From Limnephilus marmoratus (Eukaryota; Arthropoda; Insecta; Trichoptera; Limnephilidae), in the NCBI GenBank assembly GCA_917880885.1, contig OU862928.1, forward strand, positions 9,257,721 to 9,321,720: a stretch of DNA of 64,000 nucleotides, written 5' to 3'. The notes beneath the pieces are model-generated. The model worked only from the letters and a program-made list of their open reading frames with translations, had not been told where the DNA came from and searched no databases. This document shows, one piece after another, positions 44,571 through 56,735 of this stretch (positions are counted from its first letter, which is position 1; every line of letters begins with the position of its first letter). Made by a program: the position numbers and the translations under genes.

Positions 44571-46261
44571 ATCTTCAGGGTATGAAATTTAACTGATCAA
44601 CAATGTTTTTAGTTTTTTTTTTTGCATCAGTAACTGATATAATAAAAGAGGCTAGATTTCGCAAATTTATCGTTTATTATATCTACTTTGTTCCGTTCGA
44701 ACCAAACTCACGCACACCAACGAAATTCACAACTTAGCTGCTGCCGACCGGAAACCCCACCTCACATTCCTTACCCCTCACCCGCACAGCTGTGATGAAG
44801 TGTAGCGTCTAGCATCTTGTCAGAGCTCGTGCATATAGGTATCTACCTACCCAAGCAAATAGGCCACTTGCATAGATTTCATAACGACTTGGAAAAAATC
44901 GTGTGGATAGATTTTTTTACCAAGATTACGAAAATGTTAGTAATTTTTTTTAGAAATGTACAGTTTATTTTTTTTTTAAATAAATAAATCCATTATTTAA
45001 TTAATCCCTTGACGTCACTACATGAAAATTTCCCGTCGCTTAAAATGTTCCTATTAATTTTGTAAATTTCCACACTGATTTTTTTTTTTATATGGCAGCA
45101 CATTGATTTCAGACGAATTTTTTAACCTGACATTTATCGTTCACTAGATTTATTGTTTGTTCTCTGCGAACAGGTTTCTTCTTTGCTTTCTCTTCTCTGC
45201 TTTGGTTTCTTTTTGACAAATGTTATGAAGAGAACTCCTACATTTTACGATGTCTGCACGTGTTTTAGAGGTATAATGGTAGTGGTGCTGATTTTAACAA
45301 AATCAAATTTTATAATATTATTCTTATTATTATAATTTACAAGTACAAGTATATTTCATTGGATTTAGTAATATAGACGTTGAACATTATAATGATTTAC
45401 GATCAATAAGATGGATCAAGGAAAAAAAATATTTATGAGATGTAATATTTTTGGAATGACTCGCTATTCTCCTGTGCCCTTTCTTGTGGAACACGTTCTT
45501 TTTTTAATGATTTTCGGCTATGTAATTATCGTTTTTTCGCACCCATAAAATCCCGTCTTTCCGGTTTATAAAAAGTGGTCTGATTTTTCGGATTGGAATT
45601 TTCAAAAAATCGCCAGGGTTTCAAAAATTCGAATGCCGAATGTCTTAGAATATTTACCTAAACCGGAATTTTTTTTAAAAATGCGATGCAAGTGGCCTGC
45701 CTATCCGCAAAATAATTATTTGTTCTTTGTAGCATTTTGATCTCGCCTGACTTATAGGCCAGTGCAATTAGCGCAAAAAAGGGGGTCGCGATCGGAATTA
45801 TTCCGGTAGTCCCAATTTTTTGATATGTTTTATACACTCATCTCCTGATAAAAAATCTAAGTTTTCGACCTTGGGTCACTTGAGCTTTCGCCGCCATTTT
45901 GAAAAAACTGATTTTTCTCAAAGATTTCGTTCCCAATGAAAATTTTGGCTAAGGTGACTTCACAAGTTTTGTAGAACATAAAATTATCTACAATTTTTAT
46001 TTAAAAAAATTTCTTCTATCTCTAATAAATATTGAGATACACAGCCGTAAAAATGTGTATAAGTTTATAAAAACAAGTAAATTGCACGACTTGGTTTGGT
46101 TTTTTGTACGTACCTCTTTTTCAGTACAGTTTTGTAGAGAATAAAATTTCTAAAAAGAAATGTGATTTTTATGTTTTTTGTATTGTTGTTACTGATTTAA
46201 AGTATGAATAAACAAATATCGGTAGGTGATAACATAAAAATTTATCAGGATATTACCACGT
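44571..46261. repeat. Duplicated non-coding block, related to 52110-52860
   Basis: 44660-44800 (actttgttccgttcgaacca) and 46005-46261 (attgagatacacagccgtaa) have close copies at 52135 and 52560 in the same order. The centre (45000-45990) is longer here. No coding motif is seen. Confidence 0.6.
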
Positions 46262-46400
46262 CTTAAATATAGAAATAACGAAAAATAAATACAGTGCGCA
46301 GTTCACATGCGTAGAAATGAAACCTTCAGAAAACTAAAGTAGACAAGAGTGGGTAGGCTACGAAGCACCGCACAAAGAGGAGACCGATTATTCTATCTTA

Positions 46401-46672
46401 AGGGGCATACATTAATTGAGCTCAAAATGGGGGGTGGGGGGTCCAGCAAAATCTCACCAAATCTTGAACAGTTTTTCAGCATATTGTCGCGATCATATTT
46501 ACCACAACGGGGGGGGGCGTAACGGGATAGCATATGGCGGGATGGGATAGGGTGGGACCCGAGATATACAACTGATGTCTCGTGAGGGGAGAGGGGGGGG
46601 GGACACCCAATCTCACTAAGGTGGGGGGTTAAATTGGAAAATTAACTGCTCACGTTATTAATATATGCCCTC
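46401..46672. mobile_element. PIF/Harbinger-like MITE M5, copy 2
   Basis: Ends aggggcatacattaat / attaatatatgccctc between TTA (46398-46400) and TTA (46673-46675). It is at the orthologous position of the unit at 42851. Confidence 0.8.
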
Positions 46673-46839
46673 TTATTCTCTCGCAATCTAAATCCTATAG
46701 ATGTATGTGTTTGCCTCTTTTTAGTGTCGCTAATTTTCGTTTCATCGAGTGTCAAATCACAACGGTGTTAAAGATGTTTTTACTTCAAAAGAGTTCGACT
46801 GCCAGATTTTGGTTTTTATTTCGAAAAGGACTTAGGACA

Positions 46840-47050
46840 GGTTGTTTTAAAAATTTGACAGAATCATCAAAAATTAAAAATTTGAAGTTAATTTTCACGT
46901 TCTGTGTAAGTGCTATTCAAGTTCTGTTATAAAATTAAAGAGCAGTTTGCGTTATAAATCTGAAATAATCACAGAACTTGAATAGAACTTACACAGATTG
47001 TGAAAATTAACTTAAAATATTTGATGAATCTGTAATTTTTTTTAACAACC
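46840..47050. repeat. Foldback/TIR element, copy 1
   Basis: The left arm ggttgttttaaaaatttgac and following text pair with the right arm ending tttttttaacaacc over about 90 bases with mismatches. Core words ttcaagttctgt / acagaacttgaa face each other. Confidence 0.65.
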
Positions 47051-47184
47051 CGTTAATTAAAATTTTAATTGTTCGAGGCGTGTTTTCAGAAACATTGTAT
47101 TCGAGGAAACAACTGTGAAAACATTGTAAACAATGTGACTAAAATTAATATAAATGTGTTTTTGTTTTTTTACTTTAATTTCAC

Positions 47185-47549
47185 ACGCGGTAGAAGTGAA
47201 ACCTTCAGAAAACTAAAATAGACAAGAGCGGGAAGGCTACGAAGAAGCGCACAAAGAGGAGACCGATTATTCTATCTCATTCTCTTGCAGGCTAAATTCT
47301 ATAGGTGTATGTGTTTGTCTCCTTTTATTGTTTATTTTATTTTATTTATTCTCCTTTAAACTAAACTTCGACAGATTGAGACGAATGCAGATTGAAACGA
47401 ATCAGTTGTAGGATAATTATTGTAGGGTTAATTAATTATAATATTGTTTCCAAGTTTAAATTATTTTATTCCACGAGGCGCCGCACTCAGAGGAGTCTAA
47501 TAAATTACGAAGCACTGCACAAAGAGGACACCGTTTAGTCTATCTAATT
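47185..47549 (+). repeat. Short B-unit copies
   Basis: 47185-47330 repeats gtagaagtgaaaccttcaga and gaagcgcacaaagaggagac. 47480-47540 carries another short piece. The rest is AT-rich. Confidence 0.5.
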
Positions 47550-48402
47550 CTTTTGGAGATGTTATTTCACTTCATTCCTAGCATTTAGTGGCGACCGGGT
47601 ACGACGTATATCGCCTTTCATTCCTAGCCTTTAGTGGCGACCGATGGCGTTGGCAAAAAACGTTGCCGGCTCATTTAAACTCCCATACAAGAGTTGAGCT
47701 GCACGCGGCGGTGGCGTGATTTTGAAAAATTTTGTCGTGATCAATCGTAGTATCGTATACCGAGCATTGACGTCCGTGCAATTTGGAGTATATTTGGCGA
47801 CCGACCATTTTAGTGTCTTAATTACAATACAGTATTGATTTTACGGTTAATGCAATGAAACGGAACAAAAGAATTGAAAGAATAACAGAAATGCAATATC
47901 AAGATTATTTTTCGGAGTGATACCTATGACGTAGAATACAGATAATCTGAGGTGCTTGTCTTCAATTAATAATTCTTCTTTTTGGTCGTTTATACGGTCA
48001 AATTTACTTCTTTAAAATTCCCTATTCTTATTTTACAGGAGTTCACTTACTTTGACGGTGATGGTTGGATACGACCCAAATCCAAAATTCATGCAGATTT
48101 CAAAGGTTTCAGATAGCGGATGTGTGAAACAAAAGGCGAGCTCACCGATTAATTTTAATCGAAAAAATAAAAATAAAATTGCATGGTTGATTCATCTAAT
48201 CAAAACGACCCTCGTACATTGTTTTCACAAAACTTCAACGTGTTGACCAAATCCAAGAAGAAAATTAATATAGAAATAAAGAAAAATAAATACAGTGCGC
48301 TGTTCACGTGCCGTAGAAATGAAACCTTCAGAAAACTAAAGTAGGCAAGAGTGGGTAGGATACGAAGCACCGCATAAAGAGGAGACCGATTATTCTATCT
48401 AA

Positions 48403-48685
48403 GGGGGCATACATTAATTGAGCTAAAAATGGGGGTGGGGGGTCCAGTAAAATCTCACCAAATCTTGAACAGTTTTTCAGCATATTGTCGCGATCATATT
48501 TTCCACAACGGGGGAGGGGGGGGGCGAAACGGGATAGCATTGGGCGGGATGGGATAGGGTGGGACCCCAGATACACAACTGATGTCTCGTGAGGGGAGAG
48601 GGGGGGGGGACCTCAAATCTCACAAAGGGGGGGGGGGGTGTTTAAATTGGAAAATTAACTGCTCACGTAATTAATGTATGCCCCC
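48403..48685. mobile_element. PIF/Harbinger-like MITE M5, copy 3
   Basis: Ends gggggcatacattaat / attaatgtatgccccc at the same place of the repeat unit. The flanks TAA and ATA are mutated versions of the TTA pair at the other copies. Confidence 0.75.
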
Positions 48686-48850
48686 ATATTCTCTCGCAGT
48701 CTAAATCCTATAGATGTATGTGTTTGCCTCTTTTGAGTGTCGCTAATTTTCGTGTCATCGAGTGTCAAATCACAACGGTATTGATGTTTTTACTTCAAAG
48801 GAGTTCGACTGCCAGATTTTTGTTTTTTATTTCGAAAAGGGCTTAGGACA

Positions 48851-49060
48851 GGTTGTTTTAAAAATTTGACAGAATCATCAAGAAATTAAAATTTGATGTT
48901 AATTTTCACGTTCTGTATAAGTGCTATTCAAGTTCTGTTATAAAATTAAAGAGCAGTTGCGTTATAAATCTGAAATAATCACAGAACTTGAATAGAACTT
49001 ACACAGATTGTGAAAATTAACTTAAAATATTTGATGAATCTGTAATTTTTTTTAACAACC
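48851..49060. repeat. Foldback/TIR element, copy 2
   Basis: It is nearly identical in order to 46840-47050, with ggttgttttaaaaatttgac at the left and tttaacaacc at the right. Confidence 0.65.
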
Positions 49061-49211
49061 CGTTAATTATAATTATAATTGTTTGAGGCATATTTTCAGA
49101 AACAATGTATTCGAGGAAACCAACTACTGTGAAAACATCGAAAACAATGCGACTTAATTTAATATAAATGTGTTTTTGTTTTTTTTTTTTACTTTAGCTT
49201 CACACGGGATA

Positions 49212-49884
49212 TCTAAGACACTATATAAAGAGGTAAGATTTGTTTGTTTGTTTGTTTGCATCGAATAGGCTCCGAAACTACTGAACCGATTTGAAAAATT
49301 CTTTCACTGGTAGGAAGCTACACTGTCCCCGGGTGACATAGGCTATATTATATTTTCAAAAAAATTAGGGATCCTTACTAAAACTCTCATAATGTAACCC
49401 AAGGTGTAAAAAAACTACCTAAAATATTCTTTGCATCGCGTGCGCTGCGAAAACTATTAATGATAGAATAAAATAATGTATTACGACTTTGCAGAAGATA
49501 TCATTATTTACAAAAAGTGTCGCGACAGCATATGTCTAACTATTATAGTTATGCCACAATAAGTGTTCTTTTATTTGAAAATTTTAATTAAAATGTCGCC
49601 GCTTGAAAAGGATCTTCATTTGTATCTTGGTTTTAATCCTTATCAAAATAAATTACTTCATAAACAAGACTGCTTTAATACCTTTATTTAACTTTTTGAA
49701 TTATTCAATTCGGACATACCATTCGAAAGATATCGCGAGTTTAAAAGTGCAAGTATTAGATAATTTATAAAGTTAGCTAGGAAGGGGACGCGGGAGGGGA
49801 ACGGGGACGCACGGGAAGGTGATTCCGGGAGAAAAAAGTATTTATTTGAATATGGCATTGCAACGCATGCCGGGAACCAGCTAT
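49212..49884 (+). mobile_element. Helitron-like element, decayed 3' end
   Basis: It starts A|TCTAAGACACTATATAAAGA and has tactgaaccgatttgaaaaa and cactgtccccgggtgacata, familiar from arthropod non-autonomous Helitrons. The end gcatgccgggaaccagctat carries CTAT instead of CTAG. The same 3' region ends the Helitron at 50346. Confidence 0.55.
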
Positions 49885-50345
49885 ATTAAATAATTTTTCA
49901 TGACGATACCTATTTGTTTCTTTGTAATGTCTAATTTGTGGTATGTATACATACGAATTACCGGGTGATGTGCGTAGAGTATATGTGTGAGTAAATATGT
50001 GTGCGTATGTTTGTAGGTGTGAGAAGTGGCGATACGGGAAGGGATATGTATGCGCATTGAACAGTTTATATAATTGGCATGACGCTCTTTTTAATTTGGG
50101 CAGTGATTCGGAGAAAATGTCGATGGTAGAGTTTAGGCAAATATTATTGAACGTATGAAGGGCAAGGTTAGTTGGTGAATTAGTTGCACTTGGTTTATAA
50201 TTAAGCGTGTGGAATAGTGATGTTTGGCATAGGTATGTTAAAATTAATTCGGGAAAGAAGTTCGGTACAGTCAATTTTATTGTTTAAAATTAGGTGTAAA
50301 AATGTAGAATCATTTATTAAATATACCCGAAGTTCATTGAGTAAA
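49885..50345. other. Unassigned sequence
   Basis: A minus-strand open frame (50274-49777) has no recognised motif and overlaps the Helitron end. Confidence 0.3.
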
Positions 50346-51103
50346 TCTATAATATAAAAATGAATCGCTAAATTTGTGAAAGCGCAAATCTCGAGAGCGG
50401 CTGAACCGATTTCGCTAATTCTTTTTTTAGAATATTCCTTGAAGTTCGAGGATGGTTCTTACGGAGAGAAAAATTAAGAAAATTGCGCAGAAAATTTGAT
50501 AATTTCAGAAAACATCGCACGTTTGACAGTTCGCGTATTTGAGAATGACATTTTGCAAAGATTGTTCAATCAGGATTCTATTTTTGAAAATCTTTGTTGA
50601 TAAATTTATTTAAAGTAGGTACCTACTACCCTAATAGTTTGAATCGAATCAAGAATTTTAGATATTTTAAATAGGTACCTATGTTAGGTACCAAATTTAA
50701 TATAAATGAAAAATGAAAATTTGAATAAAAATTGTAAAAGGTGGCACGCGGGCTGTTTAAAAACTGAATGTACTGGGATTGAATATATGGAACACGGGAG
50801 GAGGGTTGGCGGGACGAGGGAGCGGGAAAGGGAAGAGGGAAGGCGGGGAAGGTGGCAGGGGAACGCGGGAGGGGGTAGGGGGACCTGGTAGGGGGGAGGG
50901 GAACTCGGGAGGGGGATTCACGGGACGGTGGAAGGGGGGGGGGAGTGGAGTGGGGAGAGGGAATGTGGAGGTGACGGAGTGGGAACGCGAGAGGGGAAGA
51001 GGACGCAGGAGAAGAAGGGGAACGGGACGAATGGAAAAGGACACTCAGGGAGAAACAATTTCTTTATTTAATGGCATAGCAACGCATGCCGGGGACCAGC
51101 TAG
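50346..51103 (+). mobile_element. Non-autonomous Helitron with G-rich core
   Basis: It starts A|TCTATAATATAAAAATGAAT and ends GGGGACCAGCTAG|T. gagcggctgaaccgatttcg follows the start. From 50793 to 51045 one strand is almost all purine (ggga-type words). Open frames through this part are compositional. Confidence 0.7.
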
Positions 51104-51116
51104 TAATCAATAAAAT

Positions 51117-51215
51117 AATTACCTCAGGGCCTACGTCATCTTTGAGGACGCTGCGTATAGGAAAGGAAGTGGAGGAAGCTATGGGAAGGAAAAGGGTTTT
51201 AGGGGTGACAAACCT
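51117..51215 (-). repeat. SINE S1 tail fragment
   Basis: It shows cctcagggcctacgtcatct and gggaaggaaaagg, the complement of the S1 3' part without the outer tail. Confidence 0.6.
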
Positions 51216-51890
51216 CTACGAAGAAGTGCACAAAGAGGAGACCGATTATACTATCTCATTCTCTTGCAGGCTAAATTCTATAGGTGTATGTGTTTGTTTC
51301 CTTTTATTGTCGCTATTTTTCGTTTCATCGAGTTTCAAATCCAAAACGGTGCTAAAGAAGTTTACACTTCAAAATACAAGTGTGCAGTTCACATGCAGTA
51401 GAAGTGAAACCTCAGAAAACTGTAGACAAGGGTGGGGAGACGACAACGAAGCACCGCGCGAAGAGGAGACTGAATAGCTACGAAGCACCGTACAAAGAAG
51501 AGACCGATTAGCCTATCGCATTCTCTTGCAGGCTTAATCCTATGGATGTATGTCTTTATCTCTTTTTAATGTTGCTATTTTTCGTTTTATCGAATTTCAA
51601 ATCACAATGGTGCTAAAGAAGTTTACACGTACTCGAGTTTAATTTATGTACCTACATCATCTCTAAATATTAAAAATTTTAAAATTAGTAAGATATACAT
51701 AATAAAAAAATGCTCGTACATCTATGGAATTTAGCCAACGAGAGAATAAGAGTATAATCGGTCTCCTCTTTGTGCGGTGCTTCGTAGCCACTCCTCCCAC
51801 TGTATTCTACTTTATTTTCTGAAGGTTTCACTTTTAATTGCGTACTCGGATTTTTTTAAATTGTTTCGGATACCTATTTAGCTACCTAAT
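51215..51890. repeat. Part-B block, copy of 43530-44165
   Basis: Two plus units and one minus unit occur in the same order and spacing as at 43530-44165, with agaagtgcacaaagaggaga at the start. Confidence 0.7.
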
Positions 51891-52109
51891 ATTAGATTTT
51901 TTTTAATTCTTTTTAAACGTTTTATATCTTTTCATACACTTAAGAAGATGAACATTCATTATAAGTGATAATTAAATCCTTTTTTTACTTTGGTAGAAAG
52001 CAGTCACTTTGTGGTTTGACAAAGATATTAATTGAAATAAAACAATCACTTAGTTTGTAACCACGATTCATCCATTAACCTTCTTTATACCGACCGGTTT
52101 CGCTTAACC

Positions 52110-53240
52110 TGCGCATCAGCGTTATTTCATTATATTATCTACTTTGTCCCGTTGGAATCAAACTCACGCACACTAACGAAATTCAAAAACTGTTGCCGGC
52201 CGGATTCCCCACCCCCCTGCTTGACCAAGATTCCCTACACCTCAGACCTCACCCGAACAGCTGTGATGCATTGTGGGTGATTTCGGTTGCACGCTGATTC
52301 CACGTGACTTTTGTACCAGCAGGAGCCCCGCGGGGTAAGGGAAGGGGTGGGGCTATTCGCATTCGGGACTACGCTACGCGACACGCCGGCCGGCGCCTAT
52401 TCATAACAAAATCACGTGAGATGTGCGTGCAATCGAAATCAATTAAAAAAATAGGTTGCAGTTGAAAATTTCGTTGGATCTTTGCAGAAATCATTTTAAC
52501 ATAGCTGTCTTATCAATTTGACTTAAAAAAATTGGACGGAGGATTTTTCCGGAGCGATACAAAAATTTCTTCTATCTCTAATAAGTATTGAGATACCTAT
52601 ACAGCCGTAAAAATGTGTAAGTAGGTATAAGTTTATAAAAAAAAGTAAATTGCCCGACTTGGTTTGGTTTTCTGTACGTACCTCTTTTTCAGTACAGTTT
52701 TGTAGAGAATAAAATGTCTAAAAAGAAATGTGATTTTTATGTTTTTTGTATTATTTTTACTGATTTAAAGTATGAATAAACAAATATCGGTAGGTGAAAA
52801 CATAAAAATTTATCACGATATTACCTACCACGTCTTTAATATAGAAATAACGAAAAATAAATACAGTGCGCAGTTCACATGCCGTAGAAATGAAACCTTC
52901 AGAAAACTAAAGTAGGCAAGAGTGGGTTGGCTACGAAGCACCGCACAAAGAGAAGCCCGATTATTATCTCATTCTCTCGCAGTCCTATAGATGTATGCTT
53001 TTGCATCTTTTTAGTGTCGCTATTTTTAGTTTCATCGAGTTTCAAATCTCAATGGTACTAGACGATTTGCAGGTGCTAGATGTTTACACTTCAAAGTACA
53101 AGTGTGCAGTTCACACGCGGTAGAAGTGAAACCTCAGAAAACTAAAGTAGACAAGAGCGAAGAAGCTACGAAGCACCGCACGAAGGGGAGATCGAATAGC
53201 TACGAAGCACCGCACAATGACGAGACCGATTAGTCTATCT
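52110..53240 (+). repeat. Duplicated block with an empty MITE M5 site
   Basis: 52135-52860 matches pieces of 44660-46261. 52850-53110 is a B unit reading gattattatctcattctctc without the MITE, i.e. the unoccupied form of the site filled at 42851, 46401 and 48403. Another B unit follows to 53240. Confidence 0.65.
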
Positions 53241-53636
53241 AATCTCTTATACTTATCACTCAGAAGTGATAAGTAAATAGGTACTTTTTTTCATTTTTTT
53301 TTCTTTTTTCATTCATAGTGTAATAATAAATTTTGTTAATTTTTTTAAGTTTTAGATTGCTAATTTAGTTTTTTTTTTTTAATAAAGGATTTTATTAAAA
53401 GTGTCACTTTTTCAATTTGTATGCATTCATACTTCAACGAATAAAGCATGCGTTATAATTTTACAATAATTATATTTTGTTATTTATTATATTTTGTTCA
53501 GTTTTGTTTTATGAGAAGTGTTTTCGTCGCGCGTCGTCTTAATCATTATGAGTGATAAACCTGCTGATTAAGTGAAACATCTATAGCCCCGTTATAATTT
53601 GGATTTCGGAAATGACGATTACGTTTTGATGACGAA
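53241..53636. other. Unassigned AT-rich sequence
   Basis: T-rich runs at 53285-53310 and 53370-53380. Nothing recognised. Confidence 0.35.
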
Positions 53637-53885
53637 GGTTTTGTCTAGGACTTGGCGGCGGATGCGCGGCAGGCGGGATCGGAAGGGAGATTTTCGAAAT
53701 CTCCAGCCAGACTCTCTCGACCCATCGGCTTGCACCGCAGTGTGAGAGATGGATTCACACGTCCGTCACTCCTGGTCATATTGACCCCCAGATTCCTAAC
53801 CACCCTCCATACCTTTTTCCTTATCAGAACTGCCTTTACTTCTTTTCCCAAAAAATCCTCTACACTACACTTTACACAGTATATC
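53637..53885 (+). mobile_element. SINE S1, 5'- and 3'-truncated copy
   Basis: It reads gtctaggacttggcggcgga, cttgcaccgcagtgtgagag and cccccagattcctaaccacc, then ends in the CTC-rich part before the hairpin. Confidence 0.7.
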
Positions 53886-53950
53886 AAAATCTTCTATTAT
53901 TTTGACTCTTGACGCAGCCCGAATCAAGTATATGATTCACTTGGTCTTGC

Positions 53951-54412
53951 CATTTTTTATATTAGCTCCACTCAGAAGGCCATGAGAAAAATAATTTCCC
54001 TCGGGCCCTATGTCATCTTTAGGGGATGAAGTGAGGAGGGTCTTTTTAAGCAAAAGAAGGATAGGAAGTTCTGGGAAGGAAAAAGGTATTAGAGATAGGT
54101 AGGAATCAGAGGTTTAGTGTGTCCAGGAGTGACGGACGTATGAATCCATCCCTCCAACAGCTGTGCAAAGCGATGGGTCGAGAGAGTCCTGCTGAAAAGG
54201 TCGAAAGGTCTCCCTCAACCAGTCTCTCTCCGCCACGCAGTAGGTGGGCAGGCGCATCCGCTGCCAAGACCTCACCCAATGAGTTCGGGCACCCCTGCTA
54301 AGTCACCAAACGTAGTGAACCACTTGGGGATGACCTATGGCAGAGGTGTTGGTTATCCAATAAATGGTTCCCGGGGCGGCGGTACCCATACCCGCCCCCC
54401 AAATTGAAATGT
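53951..54412 (-). mobile_element. SINE S1, full-length copy
   Basis: From the minus-strand tail (53951) through the hairpin, middle block (gacggacgtatgaatccatc) and head (taaatggttcccggggcggc) to 54412. This is the best copy for seeing the full order of about 460 bases. Confidence 0.8.
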
Positions 54413-54745
54413 CACACGTCTTCCTCGGGCGCCCCCGACTGCTTCTTCTCCTTTTCTCGTTCATTCGCTCTACAATCCATCCGAGCGTTCCTTTCGTAAT
54501 TTTACTCATTACGTTTACATTGGCCTTGCATTCTTCGCGGATCTCCACGTTTCTCCCAAGATCGTACATGGTTTTACCATACTCACGCCTCAGGAATCGC
54601 AATTCTACAGCATTCAGTCTACTTTCCTTCCTTTGCTTCCTTCCTCTTCCTTCCTCTACCAGTTCCATGCCTCTCAGCCATACATGGGGGTCGATTCCAG
54701 CACTCTATTATGGATAGCTGGCTTCGCTTCTTTGGACAGTTTTTT
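54413..54745 (-). mobile_element. LINE RT C-terminal fragment (family R)
   Basis: The minus strand reads RLNAVELRFLRREYGKTMYD, VEIREECKANV and IVERMNEKRRRSSRGRPRKT. The same block is at 59430-59710. The GRPRKT ending after W-GHVERM-type text is common in insect LINE RTs. It joins the head of the SINE at 54412. Confidence 0.65.
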
Positions 54746-55150
54746 TGTTGGCGCCAATGGCGTTCTATCCTCCGTTAATGGAGTTACCTACATTTAACCT
54801 TGTTTCACATATCTCTATCAGCCTTCCCATCTACCGTAAACACACTTCCCAAATATACTTCACAATACATACTTCAAAAACTTATCCACCTGCTCCAAGT
54901 GTTCATCATTCACAACTAAGTTTCACATTGTTTTCGTATCAAACACCACGATTTTAGACTTACTTACATTCATCATTATTAACTCATTCTTCATACATAT
55001 TAAATGATCTGTCTAGGTACATTTAAATTAAATATCTAAGCATAGTTTTCTATGTTTTCATATTGTTTAATCGAAAAAAATCCCAAGCATTTGGGGCATG
55101 GCAAATAATCATTAAATGAGGAATGGTATTTTCTTTTAATGGATTTTTTG
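54746..55150. other. Unassigned sequence, perhaps more of the family R LINE
   Basis: An open frame at 54745-54957 has no clear motif on its own strand. Confidence 0.3.
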
Positions 55151-55627
55151 TATTCCTGATAATTTTTTACATAATCTCCCGTTTTATGCAATTTAGCAGA
55201 AGACCTTTTCTTTCCTTGCCATTCATTATTGTCAGCATATTTTGAATTTCACATTCTATCTCGTGGTTTCTGAAAATATGCCTCGAGTCCTTTTCGAAAT
55301 AAAAACAAAAATCTGGCATTCGACCTCTTTTGAAGTGAAAACTTCTGTAGCACCGTTGTGATTTGAAACTCGATGAAACTAAAAATAGCGACACTAAAAA
55401 GGGGCAAAAACATACATCTATAGGACTACAAGAGAATGAGATAATAATCGGGCTTCTCTTTGTGCGGTGCTTCGTAACCTATCCGCTCTTGTCTACTTTC
55501 GTTTTCTGAAGGTTTCATTTCTACGGCGTGTGAACTGCGCCCTGTATTTTTTTTGTTATTTCTTTATCAATTTTCTTCCTAGGATTTGGTCAATACGTTA
55601 AAGTTTTGTGGAAACAACGAACGAAGG

Positions 55628-55718
55628 TCGTTTTCAGAATGGGGGTGAGGTTTGTCTAGGTCTTGGAGGCGGATGACCGGGACACACTGAACCCCAGATT
55701 CCTACCCACCCTTTAAAC
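55628..55718 (+). repeat. SINE S1 short-subfamily fragment
   Basis: gggggtgaggtttgtctagg to ctacccaccctttaaac. The 3' part present in copy B (57409-57540) is deleted here. Confidence 0.7.
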
Positions 55719-55894
55719 GAGATTTTAAATTAGTGACAGGTTATTCGTAACCCAATAATGATTGTCTTTCTTCAAAAAAAATTGTGCCTTTATTGCACTT
55801 GTCAATTGCTACCTATCGCAAAAAGGAGCCAATTTTATGCATCCCGAATAATTATTGGTAACTAAAATAACCTAGTTCCTGTTCACTCTATATA

Positions 55895-56735
55895 TTTTTT
55901 TTACATTAGCTCCACACTGCAGGCCCTGAGGAAAACAATTACCCTCAAGGCCTATGTCATCTTTGAGGATGCTGTGTGGAGGGTATTTTTGGGGAAAGGA
56001 AGGAGAGGTAGTTTTGGGAAAGAAAAAAGTATGAAGCGTAGTTAGGAATCTGGGGGTCAATGTGTCCAGGAGTGACAGACATATGAATCCAACCCTCCCA
56101 CTGTGATATAAGGCGTGGATCGAGAGTCCGGTTGGAGAGATGAAAAGGGCTCCCTCAACCAGTCTCTCCCGATCCGGCCCGCCATGTAGAAGGTGGGTAA
56201 ATGCATAGGCTGCCAAGACATAGACACAGCTCACCCCGTGAACCCGGGCGCGTATTTACAATCCCTACAGCGTTTCAGTCACTTTAAATTTTCAGTATCA
56301 AAATTTAAATATTTAGAAATAAAATTATTAGTTTCTAATATACACATTGGAAAGATTATTTTATCTAAATTTTAGAACAATTTTTGTTTTTGCAAAGTGA
56401 TAAAAAATTATTAATATAGAGGTGTATTTACAACATATTTAGAAATAAAATTATTAATTTCTAATATACACATCAGAAAGCTTATTTTATCTAGATTTTA
56501 GAACAATTTTTGTTTTTGCAATGTAATAAAAAATAACCAATATAGAGGTATATTTAAAATGTAAATTGTCGTTACCGCGACTGAATCGGTATAGGTTTTG
56601 TAAATACGCAACCCGGGCACCCCCGCTAAGACACCAAACATATCTAACCACTTGGTGTGACCTATGGCAGGGCTGTTAGTTATCTTGTAAATGGTTCCCG
56701 GGGCGGCGGTACCCACACCTGCCTCCCAAGTTTTT
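55895..56735 (-). mobile_element. SINE S1 copy interrupted by a MITE
   Basis: The minus SINE runs from its tail (55895) to the head (about 56735) and is split by the MITE at 56250-56609 in the aacccgggc word. The undisrupted equivalent is at 58157-58625. Confidence 0.8.
56250..56609. mobile_element. 360-bp MITE with 9-bp target duplication
   Basis: Ends gcgtatttacaa / ttgtaaatacgc (12 perfect, about 32 imperfect bases) are flanked by aacccgggc on both sides (56241-56249 and 56610-56618). Copy B has a single aacccgggc at this place, the empty site. A 9-bp duplication suggests a Mutator-like origin. The inside holds a 126-bp tandem pair (from 56311 and 56437). Confidence 0.9.

Larger units (their letters stand above)
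46262..47200 (+). repeat. Repeat unit parts B and C
   Basis: It starts atagaaataacgaaaaataa, contains the gaagcaccgcacaaagagga word, the nested MITE M5 copy 2 and a foldback at 46840. It is closely matched by 48270-49200. Confidence 0.7.
47550..49200 (+). repeat. Repeat unit with parts A, B and C
   Basis: Part A (tttagtggcgaccgatggcg) matches 41940-42720, and parts B and C match 46262-47200, so this is the most complete unit. It contains MITE M5 copy 3 and foldback copy 2. Confidence 0.7.

Noticed and set aside
50779..51477. 232-codon Gly/Arg-rich ORF
   Set aside because: It results from the purine-rich core of a Helitron read into an unrelated repeat.
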